A DNA stretch of 11,687 nucleotides. It comes from Pseudomonadota bacterium. GTDB taxonomy: Bacteria > Pseudomonadota > Gammaproteobacteria > Burkholderiales > Burkholderiaceae_C. Position 1 is the first letter of the stretch; every line of letters begins with the position of its first letter. Shown here piece after piece: positions 1-7,427 of the stretch. A program made the translations under genes and the position numbers. The notes under the pieces were generated by a model that was not told where the DNA came from, ran no database searches, and saw nothing but the letters and a program-made list of their open reading frames with translations. Location of the stretch: the NCBI GenBank assembly GCA_023394015.1, contig JAEXBL010000166.1, positions 1 through 11,687 of the forward strand, given 5' to 3'.

Positions 1-19
1 GGGGGGGGGGGGGGGGGGG
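1..19. repeat. Homopolymer of 19 G at the window edge (proline codons in lpdA)
   Basis: The first 19 bases are all G and are followed by CGGCGCC. On the minus strand this reads as consecutive CCC proline codons in frame with the lpdA linker, so it would extend a Pro/Ala-rich hinge. The true length is unknown because the window starts inside the run. It may be real, but a G-run at the end of a contig is also a familiar artefact of two-colour Illumina chemistry. Confidence 0.9.
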
Positions 20-356
20 CGGCGCCAGGGCCAGGTGCAGGCGCGGCCCTCGATGAAGCCGCCCCACCCTCACCCCTGCCCTCTCCCACTCCGGCGGGGG
101 AGGGAGAAGACACGGCATCGCTGGCCTCCAGCGTGAGCACCACCGAACCCTCGTTCACCGTGTCGCCAATCCTCACCGCCAGCGACTTCACCACGCCGGC
201 GTGGCTGGACGGAATCTCCATCGACGCCTTGTCGCTCTCGACGGTGATCAGCGATTGCTCCACCTTCACCGTGTCGCCGGGCTGCACCAGCAGTTCGATC
301 ACGGCGACGTCCTTGAAGTCGCCGATGTCGGGCACCTTGACTTGAATCTCGCTCAT
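1..356 (-). CDS. lpdA: Dihydrolipoyl dehydrogenase (E3 of pyruvate dehydrogenase), N-terminal lipoyl domain and linker only, partial
   Basis: The gene starts at the ATG at 356 and runs off the left edge, so only about 118 codons are visible. Residues 1-78 form a biotinyl/lipoyl domain with the lipoylation motif SDKAS (lysine 43), flanked by the usual VESDKASMEIPS signature. It is identical to the first lipoyl domain of the neighbouring AceF at 68 of 78 positions. A linker rich in Gly, Ala, Pro and Ser follows and ends in a run of proline codons at the edge. The FAD/NAD disulfide oxidoreductase part is not in the window. E3 is inferred because in betaproteobacteria such as Ralstonia (PdhL) and Neisseria (P64K) the gene after aceF encodes E3 with a fused lipoyl domain. 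E3 reoxidises dihydrolipoamide and makes NADH. The gene lies 15 bp after aceF, so they are surely co-transcribed. A stand-alone lipoyl protein is possible but less likely. The linker is odd: it contains a palindromic repeat and a long homopolymer. Confidence 0.85.
   Translation of the reverse strand, partial: MSEIQVKVPDIGDFKDVAVIELLVQPGDTVKVEQSLITVESDKASMEIPSSHAGVVKSLAVRIGDTVNEGSVVLTLEASDAVSSPSPAGVGEGRGEGGAASSRAAPAPGPGAAPPPPP
82..107. repeat. REP-like imperfect palindrome inside the lpdA linker
   Basis: TCTCCC (82-87) pairs with GGGAGA (102-107). After one A-A mismatch, CTCC (89-92) pairs with GGGG (97-100), including one T-G wobble, leaving a four-base loop. The flank on the left, CCCTCACCCCTGCC (68-81), together with the stem resembles the CCCTCACCC...CTCTCCC...GGGAGGG class of palindromes that are usually intergenic in GC-rich proteobacteria. 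That family resemblance is from memory. Here the element is read through without a stop and encodes the Gly/Glu/Arg and Ser/Pro part of the linker. Confidence 0.6.
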
Positions 357-371
357 GTCTTCAGGCCCCCA

Positions 372-2000
372 TCACAGCAGCACGCGGCGGAAGTCCGCCA
401 GCACCTGGCCCAGGAAGGCGTTGAAGCGGGCCGCCGCCGCGCCGTCGATGACGCGGTGGTCGTAGCTCAAGCTGAGCGGCAGCATCAGGCGCGGCTTGAA
501 CTTCTCGCCGTTCCAGCGCGGCTTCATCTCGCTGCGGCACACGCCCAGGATGGCGACCTCGGGCGCGTTGATGATGGGCGTGAAGGTGGTGCCGCCAATG
601 CCGCCCAGGCTGCTGATGGTGAAGGTGGCGCCGCTCATGTCGGCTGGGCTGGCCTTGCCCTCGCGCGCCTTCTTGCTGAGCTCGGCCAGTTCCTGGCTGA
701 TCTGCAGCACGCCCTTGGTGTCGGCGTTCTTGATCACGGGCACCACCAGGCCGTTGGGGGTGTCGGCGGCGAAGCCGATGTTCCAGTACTGCTTGTAGAC
801 GAGGTTGTCGCCGTCCAGGCTGGTGTTGAACTCGGGGAATTTCTTCAGCGCCGCGACGCAGGCCTTGATGAGGAAGGCCAGCATCGTCACCCTGGCACCG
901 CTCTTCTCGTTCTCCTTGTTGAGCTGCACGCGCAGCGCCTCAAGATCGCTGATGTCGGCTTCGTCGTGGTTGGTGACGTGCGGAATCATCACCCAGTTGC
1001 GGTGCAGGTTGGCACCGCTGATCTTCTTGATGCGCGACAGCGGCTTGGCCTCGACGGGGCCGAACTTGGCGAAGTCGACCTGGGGCCAGGGAATCAGCCC
1101 CAGCGCGGCGCCGTCGCCGCCGGCCGGTATCGCGGCTGCTTGCGCCTGCGTGCGCTGCGTGCCGGCCATGACGGCCTTGGTGAAGGCCTGCACGTCTTCC
1201 TGCGTGATGCGGCCCTTGCGGCCGCTGCCCTGGACTTCGGCCAGCGGCACGCCCAGTTCGCGCGCGAACTTGCGCACGCTGGGGCTGGCGTGGGGCAGGC
1301 CCTGCGGGGCGTTGAGCGCCGGGCGTTCGGTGTCCAGCGCCGGCGCGGGTGTGGCAGCCGGTGCCGGGGCTGGCTCGGGCGCCGCGGCAGGCGGGGCGCT
1401 GGATGGCGCGGGCGCCGGTGCAACCGTGGGCTGGGCCCCTTCCAGCACGGCGATCAGGTCGCCCTGGTTGAGCTTGTCGCCCAGCTTGACCTTCAGTTCC
1501 TTGACGGTGCCGGCGGCGCTGGAAGGGATCTCCATCGAGGCCTTGTCGGATTCGACGGTGACCAGGCTTTGCTCCACCTTGACGCTGTCACCGGGCTGGA
1601 TGAAGACCTCGATGACGACCACGTCCTTGAAGTCGCCGATGTCGGGCACGCGCACTTCGACCGGGCCCGTGGCGGCGGCAGGTGCGGGCGCCGCAGCCGC
1701 TTCTTTTTCAGGCGCTGCCGGCGCTGGCTGGGCGGGCGCCGGGGCCGCAGTTTGCTCGGAAGACTCGGCTTCCAGCGTGAGCACCACGCTGCCCTCGTTC
1801 ACCGTGTCGCCGAGCTTGACTTTCAGCTCCTTCACCACGCCGGCCGCGCTGGAGGGGATCTCCATCGAGGCCTTGTCGCTTTCCACGGTGATGAGCGATT
1901 GCTCCAGCTTGACCGTGTCGCCGGGCTGCACCAGCAGCTCGATCACGGCCACGTCCTTGAAGTCGCCGATATCGGGGACCTTGACTTCCACCAATGCCAT
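372..2000 (-). CDS. aceF: Dihydrolipoyllysine-residue acetyltransferase, E2 of pyruvate dehydrogenase
   Basis: This 542-residue protein is the structural core of the cytoplasmic pyruvate dehydrogenase complex and moves the acetyl group from lipoyl arms to CoA. Two lipoyl domains lie at about residues 1-79 and 112-188, with lipoylation lysines K43 and K153 in identical VESDKASMEIPSSAAG settings exactly 110 residues apart. Ala/Pro-rich hinges follow each. A peripheral subunit-binding domain is at about 237-275 (ASPSVRKFARELGV...GSGRKGRITQEDV). The catalytic domain covers about 318-542 and ends with SYDHRVIDG, where H515 and D519 are the expected active-site residues. E. coli AceF has three lipoyl domains and about 630 residues, so this is the two-domain form. 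The start is fixed by a purine-rich site (GGGAG) 12 bp or less upstream and by alignment to the family. It sits between aceE (12 bp) and lpdA (15 bp) in one operon. Confidence 0.97.
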   Translation of the reverse strand: MALVEVKVPDIGDFKDVAVIELLVQPGDTVKLEQSLITVESDKASMEIPSSAAGVVKELKVKLGDTVNEGSVVLTLEAESSEQTAAPAPAQPAPAAPEKEAAAAPAPAAATGPVEVRVPDIGDFKDVVVIEVFIQPGDSVKVEQSLVTVESDKASMEIPSSAAGTVKELKVKLGDKLNQGDLIAVLEGAQPTVAPAPAPSSAPPAAAPEPAPAPAATPAPALDTERPALNAPQGLPHASPSVRKFARELGVPLAEVQGSGRKGRITQEDVQAFTKAVMAGTQRTQAQAAAIPAGGDGAALGLIPWPQVDFAKFGPVEAKPLSRIKKISGANLHRNWVMIPHVTNHDEADISDLEALRVQLNKENEKSGARVTMLAFLIKACVAALKKFPEFNTSLDGDNLVYKQYWNIGFAADTPNGLVVPVIKNADTKGVLQISQELAELSKKAREGKASPADMSGATFTISSLGGIGGTTFTPIINAPEVAILGVCRSEMKPRWNGEKFKPRLMLPLSLSYDHRVIDGAAAARFNAFLGQVLADFRRVLL

Positions 2001-2015
2001 GACGTGTCTCCCTCA
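2001..2015 (-). promoter_or_regulatory. aceF ribosome binding site overlapping the aceE stop codon
   Basis: On the minus strand the junction reads TGAGGGAGACACGTC and then ATG. The aceE stop codon TGA lies at 2015-2013 and the GAGGGAG purine block begins inside it. Ribosomes finishing aceE would uncover or reuse this site, which fits tight translational coupling of E1 and E2. Confidence 0.75.
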
Positions 2016-4724
2016 GGCGTGCAGCGGGTTGATCTTGTCGGCCCGGATGCCGTACTGCTGGATGGCCGCGGCCACGCGCTCCATCGGCACCTTGCCCTCG
2101 TCCGCCAGCGCGCGCAGCGCGGCGACCGCGATGTAGTGGCGGTTGACCTCGAAGTGCTCGCGCAGGCGGTAGCGGAAGTCGCTGCGGCCAAAGCCGTCGG
2201 TGCCCAGCACGGTGTAGCTGCGCCCTTCGGGGATGAAGGCGCGGATCTGGTCCACGTAGTTCTTGATGTAGTCGGTGGAGGCCACCACCGGGCCGGCGTG
2301 CGGCTCCAGTTGCTGGGTGACGAAGGCCTTGCGCTGCGGCTCGCCCGGGTGCAGCAGGTTCCAGCGCGCCACGTCCTGGCCGTCGCGCGCCAGCTCGTTG
2401 AAACTGGGGCAGCTCCACACGTCGGCGCCCACGCCCCAATCCTTGATCAGCAACTCCTGCGCGGCGATGGATTCGCGCAGGATGGCGCCGGAGCCCAGCA
2501 GCTGCACGCGCGGCGCGTTGGCGGCACCGGCGGGCGCGGGCTTGCACAGGTACATGCCCTTGATGATCTGCTCCTCGGTGCCCGGCGTGAGGCCCGGCAT
2601 GGCGTAGTTCTCGTTCAGCAGGGTCAGGTAGTAGAAGACGTTGTCCTGCTTTTCCACCATGCGTTTCAGGCCGTGGTGGATGATCACGCCGACCTCGTGC
2701 GCAAACGTGGGGTCGTAGGTGATGCAGTTGGGGATGGTGCCGGCCAGGATGTGGCTGTGGCCGTCCTCGTGCTGCAGGCCCTCGCCGTTGAGCGTGGTGC
2801 GCCCGCTGGTGCCGCCCAGCAGGAAGCCGCGCGCCTGCATGTCGCCGGCGGCCCAGGCCAGGTCGCCCACGCGCTGGAAGCCGAACATGGAGTAGTACAC
2901 GTAGAACGGCATCATGATGCGGTTCGATGTGCTGTAGCTGGTGGCGGCGGCGATCCAGCTGGCCATGCCGCCGGCCTCGTTGATGCCTTCCTGCAGGATC
3001 TGGCCGTCCTTGGCCTCCTTGTAGTACATCACCTGGCCCTTGTCGACCGGGGTGTAGAGTTGGCCCTTGGGATCGTAGATGCCGATCTGGCGGAACAGCC
3101 CCTCCATGCCGAAGGTGCGCGCCTCGTCCACCAGGATGGGCACCACGCGCGGGCCGAAGGCCTTGTCGCGCAGCAGCTGCGTGAGAAAGCGCACGAAGGC
3201 CTGGGTGGTGCTGATCTGGCGGCCCTCGGCGGTGGGCTCCAGCACCGCCTTGAAGGTCTCCAGCGAGGGGATGGTGAAGCTCTCGTCGGCCTGCTCGCGC
3301 CGCTTGGGCAGGTAGCCGCCCAGCGCCTGGCGGCGCGCGTGCAGGTACTGCATCTCCGGCGTGTCGTCGGCCGGCTTGTAGTAGGGCAGCTTGTCGAGCT
3401 CGCTGTCGGGGATGGGGATGTTGAAGCGGTCGCGGATGTAGCGGATGTCCTCGTCGGCCAGGATCTTGGTCTGGTGCACGGTGTTCAGGCCCTCGCCGGC
3501 CTTGCCCATGCCGTAGCCCTTGATGGTCTTGACCAGCAGCACCGTGGGCTGGCCCTGGTGGTGGTAGGCGGCGTGGAAGGCGGCGTAGACCTTTTCCGGG
3601 TCGTGGCCGCCGCGGCGCAGCTCCCAGATCTCGTCGTCGCTCATGTGCTCGACCAGCTTGGCGGTCTCGGGATAGCGGCCGAAGAAATGCTTGCGCACGT
3701 AGGCACCGTCGTTGGCCTTGAAGGACTGGTAGTCGCCGTCCAGCGTCTCCATCATCAGCTGGCGCAGCTTGCCGGACTTGTCGCGCGCCAGCAGCGGGTC
3801 CCAGTTCTTGCCCCACAGCAGCTTGATCACGTGCCAGCCGCTGCCGCGGAAGTCGCCCTCCAGTTCCTGGATGATCTTGCCGTTGCCGCGCACCGGGCCG
3901 TCCAGGCGCTGCAGGTTGCAGTTGATGACGAAGATCAGGTTGTCCAGCTTCTCGCGCGAGGCCAGGCTGATGGCGCCCATGCTCTCGGGCTCGTCCATCT
4001 CGCCGTCGCCCAGGAACACCCAGACCTTGCGCTTGGCGGTGTCGGCAATGCCGCGCGCGTGCAGGTACTTCAGAAAGCGGGCCTGGTAGATCGCCATCAG
4101 CGGCCCCAGGCCCATGCTGACGGTCGGGAACTGCCAGAAGCCGGGCATCAGCTTGGGGTGCGGGTAGCTCGACAGGCCCTTGCCGCCGACTTCCTGGCGG
4201 AAGTTCTCCAGCTGCTCTTCGGTGATGCGCCCTTCCAGGAACGCCCGGGCGTAGATGCCGGGTGCGCTGTGGCCCTGCACGTAGATGCAGTCGCCGCCGT
4301 GGCCTTCGCTCTCGGCGTGCCAGAAGTGGTTGAAGCCGGCGCCCCACATGCTGGCCAGCGAGGCGAACGAGCCGATGTGGCCGCCCAGGTCACCGCCATC
4401 GGGCGGGTTGTGGCGGTTGGCGCGCACCACCATGGCCATGGCGTTCCAGCGCATGAAGGCGCGCAGGCGCTTTTCGATGGCGATGTTGCCGGGGCAGCGC
4501 GCCTCCTGCTCGGGCTCGATGGTGTTGACGTAGCCGGTGGTGGCCGAGAACGGCAGGTCGATGCTGTTCTGGCGCGCGTGCTCCAGCAGCTCTTCCAGCA
4601 GCGCGTGGGCGCGCTCGGGGCCCTCGCGCTCGATGACGGCGGACAGCGCGTCCAGCCATTCACGGGTTTCCTGGGCGTCGATGTCGGCGGCGGCCTGGGC
4701 CTGCGCCCGCAGTTCTTCGGACAT
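2013..4724 (-). CDS. aceE: Pyruvate dehydrogenase E1 component, homodimeric type
   Basis: This 903-residue thiamine-diphosphate enzyme decarboxylates pyruvate and acetylates the lipoyl groups of AceF. The length fits E. coli AceE (887 residues) with about ten extra residues at the front. The thiamine-diphosphate/Mg motif starts with GDGEMDEPES at 239-248 and continues to the downstream INCNLQRLDGP segment. H152 (in YVQGHSAPG) and H417 (in NTVHQTK) match the active-site histidines known in E. coli as H142 and H407, with the same offset of ten. The SSYPHPKLMPGFWQFPTVSMG block and the C-terminal IRADKINPLHA are typical. The ATG at 4724 is supported by an AGGAGA site about nine bases upstream. 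It is the first gene of the operon and is divergent from a sensor kinase gene 180 bp away. I see no truncation or missing catalytic residue. Confidence 0.98.
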   Translation of the reverse strand: MSEELRAQAQAAADIDAQETREWLDALSAVIEREGPERAHALLEELLEHARQNSIDLPFSATTGYVNTIEPEQEARCPGNIAIEKRLRAFMRWNAMAMVVRANRHNPPDGGDLGGHIGSFASLASMWGAGFNHFWHAESEGHGGDCIYVQGHSAPGIYARAFLEGRITEEQLENFRQEVGGKGLSSYPHPKLMPGFWQFPTVSMGLGPLMAIYQARFLKYLHARGIADTAKRKVWVFLGDGEMDEPESMGAISLASREKLDNLIFVINCNLQRLDGPVRGNGKIIQELEGDFRGSGWHVIKLLWGKNWDPLLARDKSGKLRQLMMETLDGDYQSFKANDGAYVRKHFFGRYPETAKLVEHMSDDEIWELRRGGHDPEKVYAAFHAAYHHQGQPTVLLVKTIKGYGMGKAGEGLNTVHQTKILADEDIRYIRDRFNIPIPDSELDKLPYYKPADDTPEMQYLHARRQALGGYLPKRREQADESFTIPSLETFKAVLEPTAEGRQISTTQAFVRFLTQLLRDKAFGPRVVPILVDEARTFGMEGLFRQIGIYDPKGQLYTPVDKGQVMYYKEAKDGQILQEGINEAGGMASWIAAATSYSTSNRIMMPFYVYYSMFGFQRVGDLAWAAGDMQARGFLLGGTSGRTTLNGEGLQHEDGHSHILAGTIPNCITYDPTFAHEVGVIIHHGLKRMVEKQDNVFYYLTLLNENYAMPGLTPGTEEQIIKGMYLCKPAPAGAANAPRVQLLGSGAILRESIAAQELLIKDWGVGADVWSCPSFNELARDGQDVARWNLLHPGEPQRKAFVTQQLEPHAGPVVASTDYIKNYVDQIRAFIPEGRSYTVLGTDGFGRSDFRYRLREHFEVNRHYIAVAALRALADEGKVPMERVAAAIQQYGIRADKINPLHA

Positions 4725-4762
4725 CTTCTTGTCTCCTGTCTCTTTGTGGGCTGGTGAAATTC

Positions 4763-4770
4763 ATTGTGAA
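4763..4770. promoter_or_regulatory. Second ATTGTGAA site, possible operator
   Basis: ATTGTGAA here is an exact copy of 4828-4835 within the palindrome 65 bp away. With the preceding TTC it gives a looser inverted repeat TTCA-TTG-TGAA (4760-4770). It lies about 40 bp upstream of the aceE start codon, where a repressor could act on the aceE promoter. Function is inferred only from repetition and position. Confidence 0.35.
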
Positions 4771-4822
4771 CCAAGCGGAATGATCCCACAAAGCCATGTT
4801 TTTTCAAATCAAGGTTTATTCA

Positions 4823-4835
4823 TTCACATTGTGAA
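4823..4835. promoter_or_regulatory. Perfect TTCACA-T-TGTGAA palindrome, candidate operator
   Basis: TTCACA (4823-4828) and TGTGAA (4830-4835) are a perfect inverted repeat around a single T, placed in the AT-rich centre of the divergent region. A 6-1-6 palindrome of this kind is the usual shape of a site for a dimeric DNA-binding regulator. It does not match the AATTGGT...ACCAATT site of E. coli PdhR, and the regulator is unknown. From here it could affect both aceE and the sensor kinase. Confidence 0.5.
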
Positions 4836-4904
4836 ATAAAAGGGCCGCCGTCCCTTTGCCTGCATCAATGCGGGCGGCGCCACCCTGCCACTACACTGCC
4901 GCCC

Positions 4905-7427
4905 ATGTCGCCCGATTTGACCTCCACCCTGCTGGACCAAGGGCCGCCGCCTGTAGGCTGGCGGCGCTGGCTGCGCGGGCGCGACCGCCTGATCCACCTG
5001 GCGCCGCTGGCGGCGGTGCTGCTGTTTCTGGCGATCATCGCGGCGGCCTTCTGGTACCTGCGGCTGGAAGAGGTGCACCGCGAGCAGGAGGCCGTCAAGC
5101 GCGACGTGGAATACAGCCAGCAGCGCCTGCGCCTGCGCCTGCTGGAGCGCCAGGAGCAGCTGATGCGCCTGGCGCGCGACATCTCCGACCGCGAGCTGTC
5201 GCCGATGCAGTTCGACATCCGCGCCGAATCGCTGGTGTCGCAATACCCCGAGCTGCTGGCGCTGAGCTGGATCGACGAGCAGCGCCAGGTGCTGGCCACC
5301 CAGGCCTCGCCCAGCGTGCCGCGCCAGCGCCCCTGGGTGGCGGACGGGCACCTGGCGCGCGGCGAGGTGCTCGACGGCTTCGAGCTGGCGCGCGACCTGG
5401 GCCAGCCGGTGTATGCCCAGCCGCTGGCGGCCCAGGGTGCGCAGCCGCTGCTGTACATGCACGTGCCGATCACGCCGCGCGCGCACTTCGCCGGCGCCCT
5501 GGTGGCCGAGCTGTCGGTGGACGGCCTGCTGCGCTACGGCGTGCCCGCCGAGGTGCTGGCCAAGTACGCGGTGGCGCTGTTCGACGGCGAGCAGCAGATG
5601 CTGGCCGGCCAGCGCATCCCGGAGCGGCCGCGCCTGACGCAATGGCTGCCGTGGCCGGGCAAGGTGAACGAGTTCGAAAGCCCGGTGTCCCCGGTCGGCA
5701 ACGGCCTGGTGCTGCGCGCGCAGGCCTGGCGCACCTCGCAGGGCGTGGTGGGCGGCGCGCTGTTCTGGCTGGTCGGCGTGCTGGCGGCCATGACCACCTG
5801 GATGCTGATCGCCAACTGGCGCCAGACCCAGCGCCGCCAGCAGGCGCAGCAGGCGCTGCTGGCCGAAACCACCTTCCGCCGCGCCATGGAGAACTCCGTG
5901 CTCACCGGCATGCGCGCGCTGGACATGCAGGGCCGCATCGTCTACGTGAACCCCGCCTTCTGCCAGATGACCGGCTGGAGCGAGGACGAGCTGGTCGGCC
6001 AGACCGAGCCGTTCTCGTACTGGCCCGAGGAAGACCGCGAGGCGCTGTCCGCGCGGCTGAACGACGAGCTGGTGGGCAGCTCCGACCCGGCGGGCTTTCA
6101 GATGCGCGTCAAGCGCAAGGACGGCACGCTGTTCGACGCGCGCTTCTACGTCTCGCCCCTGATCGACGCCAGCGGCAAGCAGACCGGCTGGATGGCGTCG
6201 ATGACCGACATCACCGAGCCCAACCGCGTGCGGCGCCAGCTGTCGGCGTCCTACGAGCGCTTCACCACCGTGCTGGAGGCGCTGGACGCCTCGGTCTCCG
6301 TGGCGCCGCTGGGCAGCCAGGAGCTGCTGTTCGCCAACAAGCTGTACCGCCAGTGGTTCGGCGGCACCACCGCCGGGCACCTGAAGCTGGTGGTGCGCGG
6401 CGGCATGCCCGAGGCCCGGCGCGACGACGACGCCCTGGACGCGGTCGACGCCTTCGCCGGCCTGCCCCTGGGCAGCATCGCCACCGGCACGCTGACCGAG
6501 CACGCCGAGATCTACATCGAACGCCTGGACAAATGGCTGGAAGTGCGCTCGCGCTACCTGAACTGGGTCGACGGCCGCCTGGCGCAGATGGTGATCGCCA
6601 CCGACATCACCGCCCGCCGCCAGGCCGAGGAGCTGGCCGCGGCCCAGGCCGAGCGCGCGCAAACCGCCAGCCGCCTGATCACCATGGGCGAGATGGCCTC
6701 CAGCGTGGCGCACGAGCTGAACCAGCCGCTGACGGCCATCAGCAACTACTGCACCGGCATGATCTCGCGCATCAAAGGCGGCGCCATCAGCCAGGACGAC
6801 CTGCTCGGCGCGCTGGACAAGACCGCCCGCCAGGCGCAGCGCGCCGGCCAGGTGGTGCAGCACATCCGCAGCTTCGTCAAGCGCAGCGAGCCGCGCCGCC
6901 AGTGGGCCGAGGTGGCGGCCATGGTCGAGCAGGTGGTGGAGCTGGCCGAGATCGAGCTGCGCCGCCGCCAGGTGCGCCTGAGCCACTACGTGGCCCCCGA
7001 CCTGCCGGCGCTGCACGTCGACCCGATCCTGATCGAGCAGGTGCTGATCAACCTGATCAAGAACGGCGCCGAATCCATCGACGTGGCCCAGCGCGCCACC
7101 GGCAACCGCCTGGTTGATCTGCGCGTGACCCAGCGCGAGGTGGACGGGCAGCCCGCCGTGCAGTTCAGCGTGGCCGACACCGGCCGCGGCCTGGGCCCCG
7201 AGGCGCTGGCCCGGCTGTACGAGGCGTTCTTCTCCACCAAGAGCGACGGCATGGGCATCGGCCTCAACCTGTGCCGCTCCATCGTCGAGTCGCACCAGGG
7301 CCGGATCGAGGCGGAGAACCTCTACAATGCCGGCCAAGTCGTCGGCTGCCGCTTCAGTTTCTGGCTTCCGGCAGGCCCCATCCAGGACGAAAGTCCTTCC
7401 GACAGCATCTCCAAGGTAGTTGCATGA
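4905..7427 (+). CDS. Membrane sensor histidine kinase with two PAS domains (FixL-like output)
   Basis: This 840-residue protein is a two-component sensor anchored in the inner membrane. A hydrophobic segment at about 30-51 and a second at about 282-303 enclose an extracytoplasmic region of about 230 residues with no domain I recognise. A short coiled linker leads to a PAS domain at about 324-440 (VYVNPAFCQMTGWSEDELVGQ) and a second, more diverged PAS-like domain at about 447-565. The kinase part is complete. The H-box SVAHELNQPLTAI has phospho-accepting H603, the N-box LINLIKNGAESI has N716 and N720, the G1 box VADTGRGLG has D758, and the G2 box GMGIG is at 782-786. The HELNQPL H-box is typical of kinases that pair with FixJ-type regulators. 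The stop overlaps the next gene by ATGA, so the two are one operon. The signal sensed is unknown. Divergence from aceE suggests a link to pyruvate or carbon status, which is inference. No good ribosome site precedes the start, so the exact N-terminus is less certain. Confidence 0.93.
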   Translation: MSPDLTSTLLDQGPPPVGWRRWLRGRDRLIHLAPLAAVLLFLAIIAAAFWYLRLEEVHREQEAVKRDVEYSQQRLRLRLLERQEQLMRLARDISDRELSPMQFDIRAESLVSQYPELLALSWIDEQRQVLATQASPSVPRQRPWVADGHLARGEVLDGFELARDLGQPVYAQPLAAQGAQPLLYMHVPITPRAHFAGALVAELSVDGLLRYGVPAEVLAKYAVALFDGEQQMLAGQRIPERPRLTQWLPWPGKVNEFESPVSPVGNGLVLRAQAWRTSQGVVGGALFWLVGVLAAMTTWMLIANWRQTQRRQQAQQALLAETTFRRAMENSVLTGMRALDMQGRIVYVNPAFCQMTGWSEDELVGQTEPFSYWPEEDREALSARLNDELVGSSDPAGFQMRVKRKDGTLFDARFYVSPLIDASGKQTGWMASMTDITEPNRVRRQLSASYERFTTVLEALDASVSVAPLGSQELLFANKLYRQWFGGTTAGHLKLVVRGGMPEARRDDDALDAVDAFAGLPLGSIATGTLTEHAEIYIERLDKWLEVRSRYLNWVDGRLAQMVIATDITARRQAEELAAAQAERAQTASRLITMGEMASSVAHELNQPLTAISNYCTGMISRIKGGAISQDDLLGALDKTARQAQRAGQVVQHIRSFVKRSEPRRQWAEVAAMVEQVVELAEIELRRRQVRLSHYVAPDLPALHVDPILIEQVLINLIKNGAESIDVAQRATGNRLVDLRVTQREVDGQPAVQFSVADTGRGLGPEALARLYEAFFSTKSDGMGIGLNLCRSIVESHQGRIEAENLYNAGQVVGCRFSFWLPAGPIQDESPSDSISKVVA

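Larger units (their letters stand above)
4725..4904. promoter_or_regulatory. Divergent control region between aceE and the sensor kinase gene
   Basis: This 180-bp gap is clearly richer in A+T than its surroundings, especially at 4797-4840, and must hold the promoters for both directions. For aceE, a weak candidate on the minus strand is TTTGAA and GATCAT separated by 17 bp, within the stretch near 4780-4810. I cannot pick a convincing promoter for the kinase. The region also contains the palindrome at 4823-4835 and a related half-site at 4763-4770, described separately. The AGGAGA ribosome site of aceE is at its left end. No clear Shine-Dalgarno site precedes the kinase ATG. Confidence 0.7.

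Noticed and set aside
1708..4347. Long open frame on the minus strand in another frame of aceE (879 codons)
   Set aside because: The Arg/Pro/Ala-rich translation is a typical frame shadow of AceE and has no domain.
201..4757. Very long open frame on the plus strand (1518 codons) opposite aceF and aceE
   Set aside because: It is antisense to two unmistakable genes in a GC-rich codon pattern where stops are rare. Its product is a His/Val/Leu/Gly-rich sequence with no recognisable domain.
4824..7337. Minus-strand open frame (837 codons) opposite the sensor kinase
   Set aside because: It mirrors the kinase gene exactly, has biased Gln/His/Leu/Ala composition, and no ribosome site or family signature.
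7271..7423. Upstream in-frame start giving the response regulator 51 extra residues
   Set aside because: The extra part lies within the kinase coding sequence and does not resemble a receiver N-terminus; the ATG at 7424 with ATGA overlap is the standard arrangement.
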